A stretch of 41,286 nucleotides of DNA from an uncultured bacterium (GTDB taxonomy: Bacteria; Bipolaricaulota; Bipolaricaulia; UBA7950; UBA9294). The DNA lies in assembly GCA_913009415.1 (NCBI GenBank), contig CAJVYM010000009.1, positions 1 through 41,286 on the forward strand. Reading direction: 5' to 3'. The notes beneath the pieces are model-generated. The model was given only the letters and a program-made list of their open reading frames with translations. It had not been told where the DNA came from and did not search any database. This document shows positions 1 through 9,367 of this stretch, in pieces; position 1 is the stretch's first letter; every line of letters begins with the position of its first letter. Position numbers and translations under genes: made by a program.

Positions 1-141
1 TTCCTCTCTCCTCTTCTCCCCTTTCTCTTTTTCTTTTTTTCTTCTTTTCTTTTTTTCTTTTTTTTTTTTTTTTTTCAAGCAGAAGACGGCATACGAGATA
101 TATCAGTGTGACTGGAGTTCAGACGTGTGCTCTTCCGATCT
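1..141. other. Sequencing artefact: pyrimidine/T-rich run (1-75) plus Illumina P7 adapter (76-99), 8-nt index ATATCAGT (100-107) and read-2 primer sequence (108-141)
   Basis: Exact CAAGCAGAAGACGGCATACGAGAT, 8 nt, then GTGACTGGAGTTCAGACGTGTGCTCTTCCGATCT. The ORF-track peptide beginning MCSSDL is adapter-derived. Confidence 0.98.
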
Positions 142-334
142 AGCCATCAGCTATCAGCAGTCAGCCGTCAGCTATCAGCTATCAGCTATCAGCCGTCAGC
201 CATCAGCTATCAGCTTGAAGAAACGGCAACGAGAAGCTATCAGCTATCAGCCGTCAGCCATCAGCTATCAGCTATCAGCTATCAGCTTGAAGAAACGGCA
301 ACGAGAAGCTATCAGCTATCAGCCATCAGCTAGA
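142..334. repeat. Heptameric tandem repeat array (AGCTATC/AGCCGTC/AGCCATC) with two interspersed copies of AGCTTGAAGAAACGGCAACGAGA
   Basis: 7-nt periodicity read directly; higher-order unit repeated twice. Confidence 0.93.
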
Positions 335-453
335 ACGAAAGGCTGAAGCAGTACGCTCGTTCTTTCAACTTCATAGCGGACATTTCATGTCTCCTCATCT
401 CCGTGCCTCTCGCCCTTTCCCTTCCTGCCCCCTTCTCGTACCATCAACCAACA

Positions 454-2343
454 ATGTCCCTTTTGCAGATAGATAAACTGACAAAATCATTCGGAGGCCA
501 GACCCTGTTCGCACCGTTCTCCGTGGCAATCGCCCGTGGAGAGAAGATTGCCCTCGTCGGCGACAACGGTGTCGGTAAATCCACGCTCCTATCGATCATT
601 GCCGGCGCGGAGAAGGCTTCTGGAGGGACGATCCATCACTCGGCCGACCTGCGTATCGGTTACCTGCCACAGGTTGCGCGCCTGGAACAAGGGAAAACGC
701 TCGCCGAAGCGATGCTCTTGCCATTCGCCGATCTTATCAGCATGGAACAGGAGTTGCGTGTTCTGGAAGAGAAGATGGCGTCAAGCAGCGATCCGCAAGT
801 GCTCCACCGCTATGACGACCTGCTGCATGCGTTTTCTAGAAATGGAGGATACGAGATCGAAGCGCGCATCCGCTCCGTGCTTGTGGGGGTAGGATTTGCT
901 ACAAGCGAATTTGATAAACAAGTTTCTCTGTTATCAGGCGGGGAGGAGGCACGCGCCGCCTTGGCGCGAGTGTTGTCACAGAGCGTCGACCTCCTCATGC
1001 TGGACGAGCCGACAAACCACCTCGATTTTGCCGCCCTCGATTGGCTGGAAGAAGAGCTTCTCGACTTCCCTGGCGCGCTCCTCGTTGTCTCTCACGACAG
1101 GCACCTACTTGATCAGGTCACCAACCGAACGTGGGAGATCGTCTTCGGCGAGATCAACACCTACCGCGGGGGCTACACCGCCTCTCGCGTGCAGCGCGAT
1201 GCGCAGATCGCCCGGCGGCATGATCTTTACGAGGAGCAGCAGGCGACCGTTGCCCGCTACAAGGACTTCATCCACCGGCATCACGCCGGCCAGAAACACC
1301 GTCAGGCCAAGGATCGCGAGAGGAAGCTCGCCCATCTGGAGGAGCAGCTCGTCGAGCGCCCACGCACGGCGCGGCAGATCTCGCTTCAAATCCTACGGGG
1401 GACGGCGAGCGGGAAGAAAGTGCTCACGCTGAGCAATCTGCGGATCGGATACGATTCTGTGCTCTTCTCCTGCCCCAATCTGGTGGTCGATCGAGGCGAG
1501 AGAATCGTGATCATCGGGGAGAACGGTTGCGGGAAGACATCGCTGCTGAAGACGATCACCGGCGATCTTCCGCCATTCCATGGAAGTGCCGCGCTTGGCC
1601 ACGGGGTGAGACCGGTCGTTTACACACAGAAGCAGGAGGGGCTACACGGAAGTGAAACTGTGATCGATATGATCCTTTCGCGCTCCAACCTCACCATCGG
1701 TCAGGCGCGCGGTCTTCTTGGTCGGTTCCTCTTCTCCGGCGACGACGTGATGAATCGTTTGCGTGACCTCTCGGGCGGCGAGAGGAGCCGCGTAGCGCTG
1801 GCGATCCTCTCACTGGTGGAGGGAAACCTCCTGCTGTTGGACGAGCCGACAAATCACCTCGACCTGCGCAGCCAGGAGATCCTCGAGAAGGCCCTTCTCG
1901 AATACGCGGGGACGATCATCCTCGTCTCCCACGATCGCGCACTGTTAGAGGCCGTAGCAACACAGGTGTGGCAGATAGGGGGAGGGAAGCTGCGCGTGTT
2001 CAGGTACGGATTTAGCGAGTACCGCCGCCGCCGTGCTCTCATCTCATCGACACAGGCCGTGAATCCTTCAAAGCAAAAGCAACCCAAATCTGCTTTACCA
2101 AAGCCAAAGGAAGACCGATACCAGCAGAAAAAACGCCAAGAGGCCCTCGCTGAAGTCGAGAAAAGGATTGAGATTGCAGAGGAAAAGCTTTCAGAAATTG
2201 AGAAGCTACTCGTGATCGCAAGTGAGGAAGCAAATAGCGAGAAAATCGCCGAGCTTGGGCGCCAGCACAGCGCTCTGGCGCGTGAGATCGAGGATCAGAT
2301 GCAGGCATGGGAAGAGACCGCTGGAGATAGCCCACGCAGTTGA
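454..2343 (+). CDS. ABC-F family ATP-binding protein (Uup/YdiF-like), two ABC domains and C-terminal coiled coil
   Basis: GDNGVGKSTLL and GENGCGKTSLL Walker A; LSGGE signatures; LLMLDEPTNHLD / LLLLDEPTNHLD. Start taken at internal ATG (MSLLQIDKLTKSFGG). Confidence 0.93.
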   Translation: MSLLQIDKLTKSFGGQTLFAPFSVAIARGEKIALVGDNGVGKSTLLSIIAGAEKASGGTIHHSADLRIGYLPQVARLEQGKTLAEAMLLPFADLISMEQELRVLEEKMASSSDPQVLHRYDDLLHAFSRNGGYEIEARIRSVLVGVGFATSEFDKQVSLLSGGEEARAALARVLSQSVDLLMLDEPTNHLDFAALDWLEEELLDFPGALLVVSHDRHLLDQVTNRTWEIVFGEINTYRGGYTASRVQRDAQIARRHDLYEEQQATVARYKDFIHRHHAGQKHRQAKDRERKLAHLEEQLVERPRTARQISLQILRGTASGKKVLTLSNLRIGYDSVLFSCPNLVVDRGERIVIIGENGCGKTSLLKTITGDLPPFHGSAALGHGVRPVVYTQKQEGLHGSETVIDMILSRSNLTIGQARGLLGRFLFSGDDVMNRLRDLSGGERSRVALAILSLVEGNLLLLDEPTNHLDLRSQEILEKALLEYAGTIILVSHDRALLEAVATQVWQIGGGKLRVFRYGFSEYRRRRALISSTQAVNPSKQKQPKSALPKPKEDRYQQKKRQEALAEVEKRIEIAEEKLSEIEKLLVIASEEANSEKIAELGRQHSALAREIEDQMQAWEETAGDSPRS

Positions 2344-2374
2344 CGAGCATCTTCCATCTTGCTAGACTCCTGCC

Positions 2375-3778
2375 ATGTTCACGAATAGCAGACAGATAAA
2401 CGCAAGTCGCCAAACTCAGGTAGCCTTCCTCTTCCTTCTGCTGCTGCTTCTTTTAGGCACACTTGCCTTTGCACAAGTAGGTACGACATTGCACGTGCAG
2501 ACGGATTCGTCGATCCAAGCGGCGATCGATCACGCCCCTGCCGGGTCAACAATTGAGCTTTCGCAAGGCACGTGGCAAGAAGACCTGCGGATCGACAAGT
2601 CACTTGTCATCCGCGGAACTGGCGTGGGAGAGACAATCATCACAGGAAAAGCGGATGGCTATCCGGTGATCTGGATCGCGCCACCGGGATTACAGACCGT
2701 GTCGGTGACAATCTCCGGGGTGACAATCTCCGCTGCGAACAGCGACTGCGCGGATGCCTCTCAGGGCAAGTGCGCCGATGGAATACTGGCACAAGGGCGT
2801 GCCACCATCGTCGTCAACGACGCAAGCTTCACCGATAACTACGCTGGGATCTGGCTGCGCTCGTCCGCCAGTGCCACAATTGATCGCACCACATTGCTAG
2901 ATAATACCTACGGTATCGTCATCGCCGAGCAGGCACAGGCGAAAGTCAACAATTGCACGATCTCCAGTAGCACGAAGGACGGGATGATAATCGCTGATTC
3001 CGCACGGGTGAAGCTCAGCGGCAACAGTATTATCGGCAACAAACGCATGGGGATAAGCGTCGATGTGCCTCCCTGCTACAAAACGACGCGCAGCTTCAGC
3101 GGATTGATCATTGGAGGGAACAACACCATCCCGGGACCATCAACGGATCAAGGAAACAGGGGCGCTTTCTGCCCGCCAGCTCTCAGCCTCCTTTCATCGC
3201 GAGACGGAGGATTCTATCCCACGGAAGCGACCAAAAGGATGCTGTCTCGCCTCCCCACGCTCCCTCCGATGGAGGGAAATGCGGACGCTCCGGTGACGAT
3301 CATCGAGTTCACTGACTTTACGTGTCCCTATTGCAACAAATTCGTCACCGAGACACTCCCCAAGATTGAAGCCGCCTACATCGATACAGGAAAGGTGAGG
3401 CTCTACTTCCTTCCATTCCCGGTGCATGGAGTGACAGCCTATCGGGCTGCCGAAGCCGGATTCTGTGCGCAAGAACAAGGGGTATTCTGGAGATTTGAGC
3501 GCCTGCTGTTCACCCAATACCACATCCGTCGGACTAGCGCGGTAACGCCCGCTGGCCTCACCGCCATCGCCGTGTCAGCCGGTGCTGATCGCGGGCAGTT
3601 CCTGAAGTCTCTCCTATCAGGAAAGTACGCGGCGGCTGTCAAAGAGTCGGTGGCATTGGGCAGGAACCTCGGAGTGGGCGGCACACCGACGTTCTTCATA
3701 AATGGTCGCGAGATCCCCGGTGCCGCGCCTTACAAGGCCTTTGAGCAGATAATCGAGGCAGATCTGGCCCAGAAATAG
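2375..3778 (+). CDS. Secreted protein: signal peptide, right-handed beta-helix (NosD/pectate-lyase-like) domain and C-terminal DsbA-like thioredoxin domain
   Basis: Hydrophobic N-terminus; SIQAAIDHAPAGSTIELSQGTW beta-helix repeats; C-terminal VTIIEFTDFTCPYCNKF with CPYC motif and GGTPTFFINGREIPGAAPY. Confidence 0.85.
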   Translation: MFTNSRQINASRQTQVAFLFLLLLLLLGTLAFAQVGTTLHVQTDSSIQAAIDHAPAGSTIELSQGTWQEDLRIDKSLVIRGTGVGETIITGKADGYPVIWIAPPGLQTVSVTISGVTISAANSDCADASQGKCADGILAQGRATIVVNDASFTDNYAGIWLRSSASATIDRTTLLDNTYGIVIAEQAQAKVNNCTISSSTKDGMIIADSARVKLSGNSIIGNKRMGISVDVPPCYKTTRSFSGLIIGGNNTIPGPSTDQGNRGAFCPPALSLLSSRDGGFYPTEATKRMLSRLPTLPPMEGNADAPVTIIEFTDFTCPYCNKFVTETLPKIEAAYIDTGKVRLYFLPFPVHGVTAYRAAEAGFCAQEQGVFWRFERLLFTQYHIRRTSAVTPAGLTAIAVSAGADRGQFLKSLLSGKYAAAVKESVALGRNLGVGGTPTFFINGREIPGAAPYKAFEQIIEADLAQK

Positions 3779-3829
3779 GGCCATTCCCAACTCCATCACC
3801 CAGTTGATGGTAGATAGAACACTCCGCCA

Positions 3830-3858
3830 TTGACAGAGGAGGTGATTATCCCTATACT
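3830..3858 (+). promoter_or_regulatory. Sigma70-type promoter TTGACA-N17-TATACT ahead of the aromatic supraoperon
   Basis: TTGACA 3830-3835, TATACT 3853-3858, spacer exactly 17 nt. Confidence 0.8.
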
Positions 3859-3867
3859 GGGATTAAC

Positions 3868-3969
3868 ATGCTAGAAGCTAACGGGCAGTTGACCTTGATC
3901 GTTCGAAGTGACTCCCCCAGCTTCTATTGGTACTACTACTTTAAGACTGGCTTTCCTCTGCGCACCTAG
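3868..3969 (+). CDS. Putative 33-aa aromatic leader peptide MLEANGQLTLIVRSDSPSFYWYYYFKTGFPLRT
   Basis: ORF read directly; codons 19-25 are Phe-Tyr-Trp-Tyr-Tyr-Tyr-Phe, with another Phe at 29; lies between a promoter and a terminator upstream of aroH. Confidence 0.82.
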   Translation: MLEANGQLTLIVRSDSPSFYWYYYFKTGFPLRT

Positions 3970-4003
3970 TTGTAACTAGGTAGCAGGTTTCAGGAAAGCC
4001 AGT
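3946..4003 (+). promoter_or_regulatory. Leader hairpin: perfect 12-bp stem ACTGGCTTTCCT/AGGAAAGCCAGT enclosing an inner stem ACCTAGTT/AACTAGGT
   Basis: Arms 3946-3957 and 3992-4003; inner arms 3964-3971 and 3974-3981; 5' arm overlaps leader codons Thr-Gly-Phe-Pro. Confidence 0.85.
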
Positions 4004-4008
4004 GTGAC

Positions 4009-4038
4009 GACTACAGGCATTGCCTGTGGTCTTTTTTT
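4009..4038 (+). terminator. Intrinsic terminator (attenuator) before aroH
   Basis: 10-bp stem GACTACAGGC/GCCTGTGGTC (one G-U), 3-nt loop, then T7 at 4032-4038. Confidence 0.9.
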
Positions 4039-4079
4039 GGATCGGTGAAAACCGCGACCCTAAGAGGAGGATCCGTAGA

Positions 4080-4457
4080 ATGAGATGTTTGGGAGTGCGA
4101 GGGGCGACGAGCGTCACTGACAACACCCGAGAGTCGATCATCGCTGCCACCAGAGAGGTCTTGGAGGAAATCGTAGCGAAAAACGACCTATCAATCGATG
4201 ATGTGGCAAGTGTGATCTTTACCGCCACCTCCGATCTTGACGCTGCTCATCCGGCTAACGCAGCGCGGGAGCTGGGGTGGATCAATACCCCGCTCCTCTG
4301 CATGCAGGAGATGTTCGTCGTTGGGGGACTGCCGCGCTGCGTGCGCGTCCTCATCCTGTGGAACAGCGAAAGGCAAGCTGATCAAGTGCATCACGTCTAC
4401 CTAGGAGAGGCACGTAGCCTGCGCCCAGACCTACTGAAAGGAGAAAACGATGACTGA
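4080..4457 (+). CDS. aroH: Chorismate mutase, AroH type
   Basis: MRCLGVRGATSVTDNTRESI..., monofunctional AroH-like; SD AAGAGGAGG upstream. Confidence 0.88.
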   Translation: MRCLGVRGATSVTDNTRESIIAATREVLEEIVAKNDLSIDDVASVIFTATSDLDAAHPANAARELGWINTPLLCMQEMFVVGGLPRCVRVLILWNSERQADQVHHVYLGEARSLRPDLLKGENDD

Positions 4458-5328
4458 GGTGATGTTCCAAGGAATTGCCGGGGCATATTCGGAAGAGGCG
4501 ATTCGTCAGTTCTTCGGTCCGCAAGTAACAAGCGTGCCCAGCGCAAGCTTCGCGAAGATGTTCGCAGCAGTGGAGGCGGGGGAGGCTAAGTACGCCATGC
4601 TCCCCATGGAGAACTCCATCGCCGGGACGGTCAATCAGTCGTACGAGCTGTTGATGGAACACGACCTGCGCATCTATGGAGAAGTGATCTTGCGCGTGGA
4701 ACACATGCTGCTCGCCCCTCCGGGCACGTCCCTTTCCGATATAAGGATGGTTCGCTCACACCCACAGGCATTGGCCCAGTGCCAGCGATACATCGCCGGA
4801 AAAGGTCTCACCCCCGAAACAGCAATCGATACGGCGGTGAGCGCTCGCGACCTGGGACAGTCTCCTGAAAGAGGGGTGGCCGTCATCGCTAGCCGGTTGG
4901 CAGGCGAGCTGTACGGGCTCGATATCCTGGCTAACAACATCGAAGACTTCCAGTTCAACTACACCCGCTTCTTCGTCCTGTCACTGGAGGAGGCCGTGCG
5001 CGCACAACGTTCCAAGACCTCGCTCGTCTTCACCACCCCCCATCAACCTGGGGCACTGTACGCGTGCATCGGGGAGCTGAGCAGGCGGGGGATCAACCTC
5101 ACCAAGTTAGAGTCGCGCCCCCGCCTCAACCGACCGTGGCAGTACCTGTTCTATCTGGATTTCGATGGCCACTACAAGGATCCGGATTGCGAGGCAGCGA
5201 TCCTCGGGCTGTTGCACCGCTCCTCGTTCGTCAAGCTGCTCGGATCGTACCCCGCAGCGACAACCCCGGTCCCCCAGGAAACCGCGGCCCCCACAGATAA
5301 CCCAATAAATCAGGAGGCATCTCAATGA
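4450..5328 (+). CDS. pheA: Prephenate dehydratase with C-terminal ACT domain
   Basis: [39 protein letters not shown] and ACT region LTKLESRP; overlaps aroH. Confidence 0.93.
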   Translation: MTEVMFQGIAGAYSEEAIRQFFGPQVTSVPSASFAKMFAAVEAGEAKYAMLPMENSIAGTVNQSYELLMEHDLRIYGEVILRVEHMLLAPPGTSLSDIRMVRSHPQALAQCQRYIAGKGLTPETAIDTAVSARDLGQSPERGVAVIASRLAGELYGLDILANNIEDFQFNYTRFFVLSLEEAVRAQRSKTSLVFTTPHQPGALYACIGELSRRGINLTKLESRPRLNRPWQYLFYLDFDGHYKDPDCEAAILGLLHRSSFVKLLGSYPAATTPVPQETAAPTDNPINQEASQ

Positions 5329-6338
5329 TGATCGTGATGAAACAAGGAGCAACGACTGCTCAGGTGGCGAACGTCACCGCCCGCATCGAGCAGATGGGGT
5401 GTCAAGCGCACCTGTCGCGTGGAGAGGAGAGGACGATCATCGGGATCATCGGCAACGGCCGTCCGATCGATCAGGAGAAGTTGGTGCAGATGGACGGAGT
5501 GGAGCGCGCAGTCCCCATCTTGAAGCCTTTCAAGAGGGCAAGCAGGGAGTTTCATCCCCAAGACACGCTGGTCTCGGTGAACGGTGTCGTGATCGGTGGA
5601 CCGAAGCTGGTGGTGATGGCCGGGCCGTGCGCGGTGGAGAGCGTGGAACAGATGCTGGAGGCGGCACAAGCAGTGAAGGAAGCGGGAGGGACCATCTTAC
5701 GAGGAGGGGCGTTCAAACCGCGTACCTCACCCTACAGCTTCCAGGGACTGGGAGTGGAAGGGCTGCGTATCCTGGGTCAGGTACGCTCCGAGGTCGGCCT
5801 GCCGGTAGTCACCGAAGTGATGGATCCGGAACTGGTCCCCCTGGTGAGCACATATGCCGATATCCTCCAGATCGGGGCGCGCAACATGCAGAACTTCGCG
5901 CTTCTCCACGCCGTGGGGGAAGCACAGCGGCCAGTCCTCCTGAAACGAGGGATGATGTCCACCATCGAGGAGCTGCTGATGGCAGCAGAGTACATCCTCT
6001 CACACGGAAACGATCGCGTCATCCTGTGCGAGCGAGGGATCCGGACCTTCGAAACATACACCCGCAACACGATCGATATCAATGCCGTCCCCTCGCTCAA
6101 GCAGCTCACTCACCTACCGGTGATCGTCGATCCGAGCCACGGGACGGGAAAATGGGAGTTAGTGGAGCCGGTCTCCCGTGCCGCCATTGCCGCGGGAGCG
6201 GACGGGCTGATCATCGAAGTCCATCCGCACCCCGAAGAGGCGCTGTCCGACGGTGCTCAATCCCTCAGACCGGAGCGATTCGCCGCTCTCATGGAACACC
6301 TGCGCCCAATCGCCGCAGCTGTGGGGAGAGAGTTATGA
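5325..6338 (+). CDS. aroF: 3-deoxy-7-phosphoheptulonate synthase with N-terminal ferredoxin-like regulatory domain
   Basis: [43 protein letters not shown] overlap with pheA. Confidence 0.95.
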   Translation: MMIVMKQGATTAQVANVTARIEQMGCQAHLSRGEERTIIGIIGNGRPIDQEKLVQMDGVERAVPILKPFKRASREFHPQDTLVSVNGVVIGGPKLVVMAGPCAVESVEQMLEAAQAVKEAGGTILRGGAFKPRTSPYSFQGLGVEGLRILGQVRSEVGLPVVTEVMDPELVPLVSTYADILQIGARNMQNFALLHAVGEAQRPVLLKRGMMSTIEELLMAAEYILSHGNDRVILCERGIRTFETYTRNTIDINAVPSLKQLTHLPVIVDPSHGTGKWELVEPVSRAAIAAGADGLIIEVHPHPEEALSDGAQSLRPERFAALMEHLRPIAAAVGREL

Positions 6339-7195
6339 CCCGGCTTGCTGATGCGCGCGTAGTCATCGTCGGTCTCGGGCTGATGGGGGGATCGCTTTCC
6401 GGAGCGCTGCGCGGACGATGTGCAAGGGTCACCGGCGTGGCACGTCGGGAAGAAACCATCGAGAGCGCTCTTTCACGTGGGCTGATCGACGATGGCACAA
6501 CTGACCTCGTAAGCGTAGTCGACGGGGCGAAGATTGTAGTATTAGCAACACCAGTGAGGACAATCATGAGGCAGATCGAAGAAATCGGCCCCCTCCTCTC
6601 ACCTGGCTGCTTGCTGATGGACATCGGAAGCACCAAAGCGCAGATCGCCAAGCAAATGGAGCACCTCCCCGCGAGTGTGGAGCCGTTGGGTGGCCATCCC
6701 ATGTGCGGGCGAGAAGTGGCGGGGATCGCAGCGGCTGAGGCGACTCTCTATCGTGGATGTACGTTCATCCTCACCCCGCTTGCGCGTACCTCCCCGGATG
6801 CACTTGCACTCGGGGAATCTCTGGTGCAAGCGGTTGGGGCTCATCCGCTAGTCCTCAAGCCAAACCAACAGGACCGATTGGCAGCGACGATAAGCCATCT
6901 ACCGTATCTCCTTGCCTGCGCCTTGGTGAACACAGCCGACGTTCTTACGTCGAGCGACCCGGCGGCGTGGGAGATCATCGCCGGCGGTTTCCGTGATACA
7001 ACCCGCATAGCGGGAAGCGACGTGACGATGATGCTCGACATCCTGCTCACCAACCGCGAGGAGGTCCTGGAGGCGCTCAACACCTACCGGGCACACGTGC
7101 GAAGGTTGGCTCAGCTAATCGCTTCGGGAGAGGAGAAGGACCTGCGTCAAGCTTTGACAACGATCCGCAAGTTGCGCAGGGAGATGTACCCGTGA
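6335..7195 (+). CDS. tyrA: Prephenate dehydrogenase
   Basis: [17 protein letters not shown] Rossmann motif; [22 protein letters not shown]. Start ATG at 6335 overlaps aroF stop; the longer ORF upstream is spurious. Confidence 0.92.
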   Translation: MTRLADARVVIVGLGLMGGSLSGALRGRCARVTGVARREETIESALSRGLIDDGTTDLVSVVDGAKIVVLATPVRTIMRQIEEIGPLLSPGCLLMDIGSTKAQIAKQMEHLPASVEPLGGHPMCGREVAGIAAAEATLYRGCTFILTPLARTSPDALALGESLVQAVGAHPLVLKPNQQDRLAATISHLPYLLACALVNTADVLTSSDPAAWEIIAGGFRDTTRIAGSDVTMMLDILLTNREEVLEALNTYRAHVRRLAQLIASGEEKDLRQALTTIRKLRREMYP

Positions 7196-8484
7196 AGCGC
7201 CTGAGAATAGAGCCACACCATCCATTGCAGGGGAGGCTGCAGCCTCCTGGGGACAAGTCGATCTCCCATCGGGCGCTCCTTCTGGCAGCAATCGCCGATG
7301 GTGATAGCGTCATCACTAACTTCCTCCCCTCCCGCGATTGCCTGGCCACGCTCGCCTGCGTACGCGACTTGGGAGTGCACATCACCGTGCACGATCACGC
7401 AACGCTCACCGTACACGGTCGGGGATTACACGGACTGCGCTCATCAACAGGCCCTCTCGATTGCGTGCGGTCAGGAACGACGATGCGCCTCCTCGCTGGT
7501 CTGCTCTCTGGGCAAGCGTTCTCCACCATCCTCACGGGTGAGGAACAGCTGCTGCGCCGACCGATGGAACGGGTCGCGGGGCCACTGCGCCGTTTGGGCG
7601 CTAAGATAGAGACGAGCGATGGTCACGCTCCCCTCTCCATACACGCGGGTGAATTGCAAGGAGGCAATCTGCCCCTGAGCGTACCCAGCGCACAGGTGAA
7701 GAGCGCCCTCCTCCTCGCCGGATTGTACGCTTCATCGCCTGTGAGCGTGCATCAATCGGCACCGACGCGGGACCACACCGAGAGGATGCTTGCCTGGATG
7801 GGGGCGGATATCACCATCGATGTAGATCGCGCCACTGTTAATCCTACAAACTGCCTATCACCGCTCTCCATCGGTATACCAGGAGATATCTCCGCAGCGG
7901 CGTTTCCCATCGTCGGGGCAGCCATCGTTCCGGGATCGGAAGTCATCCTCACCGGGGTGGGAATTAACGCCACCCGTACCGGGATCGTCGATGTGCTTCA
8001 AGAGATGGGTGCACAGATCGATATTTCTCACGAGCATATGGAGGGGAACGAACCAGTGGGACAGATCAGGGTGAGCGCTTCCGCGCTTCGCGGGGTGAGG
8101 ATCGGCGGAGAGACGGTGGTGCGGATGATCGACGAGCTCCCCCTGCTCGCTGTGGCAGCGACGCAGGCTGAAGGGCGGACGGAGGTGTGCGATGCGGCGG
8201 AGCTACGAGTGAAGGAGACGGATCGGATCGCCACGGTGGTGGCGGAGCTGCGCAAGCTTGGGGCCCGAATCGAAGAAAAGCCTGACGGGTTAGTGGTCGA
8301 GGGGCCGACCGCGCTCACCGGGGGGACTGTCGATAGTCACGGAGATCATCGCCTGGCAATGGCACTAGCAATCGCGGGCCTGGTAGCCGAGAAAGAGGTC
8401 GTCGTGCACAACATAAGCTGTATCGGAGATTCATTTCCCGACTTCATCAGCCAGATGAAATCGATCGGAGCATCCTATGATTGA
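7192..8484 (+). CDS. aroA: 3-phosphoshikimate 1-carboxyvinyltransferase (EPSP synthase)
   Basis: GDKSISHRALLLAAIADG, SGTTMRLLAG, RVKETDRIATV, DHRLAMALA; GTG start. Confidence 0.96.
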   Translation: MKRLRIEPHHPLQGRLQPPGDKSISHRALLLAAIADGDSVITNFLPSRDCLATLACVRDLGVHITVHDHATLTVHGRGLHGLRSSTGPLDCVRSGTTMRLLAGLLSGQAFSTILTGEEQLLRRPMERVAGPLRRLGAKIETSDGHAPLSIHAGELQGGNLPLSVPSAQVKSALLLAGLYASSPVSVHQSAPTRDHTERMLAWMGADITIDVDRATVNPTNCLSPLSIGIPGDISAAAFPIVGAAIVPGSEVILTGVGINATRTGIVDVLQEMGAQIDISHEHMEGNEPVGQIRVSASALRGVRIGGETVVRMIDELPLLAVAATQAEGRTEVCDAAELRVKETDRIATVVAELRKLGARIEEKPDGLVVEGPTALTGGTVDSHGDHRLAMALAIAGLVAEKEVVVHNISCIGDSFPDFISQMKSIGASYD

Positions 8485-9367
8485 CGCGCGCACACAGCTT
8501 GTGGGACTGATCGGCTGGCCGGTGGAACACAGCCTCTCTCCTGTAATGCACAATGCTGCGTTTGCCGAGCTTAAAATGAATTGGTGTTACGTGCCGCTAC
8601 CCGTTCCCCCTCATGAAGTGGCTACCGCCCTGGCCGGCTTGGCCGCGCTGGGTTTTCGCGGAGCGAACGTGACCATCCCCCACAAACGCTCGGTCTTAGG
8701 TGTCCTCTCCTCCGTCTCCCCCCAGGCAAGAGCCCTTGGCGCAGCGAACACTCTCGTGATCGAGAAGCATGATAGAAAGGCTATCAGGGGAGAGAACACC
8801 GATGCCGCGGGATTCTCCGCTGCCATCGCCGCCGCGGGATTCTCCGCTGCCGGCAGCAAAGCGCTGATCGTCGGCGCGGGAGGCGCGGCGCGCGCTGCAA
8901 TCTACGCTCTCATCGAAGGCAAGGCGGAGACAGTGACGGTTCTAAGCCGCCGCGTCGCTAAGGCGCGGGAGGTCGTAGACTGGTTCACCGTGACCAGGCA
9001 GAGTAGCACGCGGCTGCGCGCAGCAGGACTGAATGCAGAAAGCCTCATCGCACACGCCGCAGACGCTGACCTGTTAGTGAACGCAACGCCCGTGGGGATG
9101 TGGCCCGCGGTCGAGGGCTCCATCTGGCCAGAAGGAAACGCGGTCCCTTCCCACCTGACCGTATTCGACCTTGTGTACAACCCCGACCGCACGCGTCTGC
9201 TCCAGCAAGCAGCAAGCTGCGGAGCAAGGGGTATCTCGGGTCTGGAGATGCTGGTCCAACAAGGAGCGCGCTCGTTTTTCATATGGACGAACAGACAGGC
9301 GCCGATTGAGAGCATGCGACGAGCGTGCAAACAACAACTTATGCATGAAGCAGGGAGGATGGGATGA
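8477..9367 (+). CDS. aroE: Shikimate dehydrogenase
   Basis: GLIGWPVEHSLSPVMHNAAF, NVTIPHKR, GENTDAAGF, IVGAGGAARAA. Confidence 0.95.
   Translation: MIDARTQLVGLIGWPVEHSLSPVMHNAAFAELKMNWCYVPLPVPPHEVATALAGLAALGFRGANVTIPHKRSVLGVLSSVSPQARALGAANTLVIEKHDRKAIRGENTDAAGFSAAIAAAGFSAAGSKALIVGAGGAARAAIYALIEGKAETVTVLSRRVAKAREVVDWFTVTRQSSTRLRAAGLNAESLIAHAADADLLVNATPVGMWPAVEGSIWPEGNAVPSHLTVFDLVYNPDRTRLLQQAASCGARGISGLEMLVQQGARSFFIWTNRQAPIESMRRACKQQLMHEAGRMG

Noticed and set aside
142-334. CRISPR array
   Set aside because: Units are 7 nt with no unique spacers and no cas genes in the window.
125-346. ORFs of 73 and 68 aa at the left end
   Set aside because: Start inside the Illumina adapter and translate a heptamer repeat; artefacts.
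3837-3846. Near-perfect SD AGGAGGTGAT between the -35 and -10 boxes
   Set aside because: 21 nt upstream of the leader ATG and upstream of the predicted transcription start; the only nearby frame runs into a stop within ~10 codons. Probably coincidental or relevant only to a readthrough transcript.
4009-4038. T-box or tryptophan-binding (TRAP) regulation of the aro operon
   Set aside because: No T-box bulge motif and no run of spaced GAG/TAG triplets seen; the coding leader with aromatic codons is the better explanation.
5399-6334. Long N-terminal extension of the tyrA ORF (likewise the trpG, trpD, trpC, trpB, aroC and aroKB ORF-track extensions)
   Set aside because: Arg/Gly-rich out-of-frame translation of the upstream gene; canonical starts with SD and ATGA-type overlaps exist downstream.
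8804-8851. 21-bp exact direct repeat (GCCGCGGGATTCTCCGCTGCC) within aroE
   Set aside because: Encoded spacing between NTDxxGF and GAGGAARA matches the usual AroE length, so it does not look like an insertion; likely low-complexity Ala/Gly codons.
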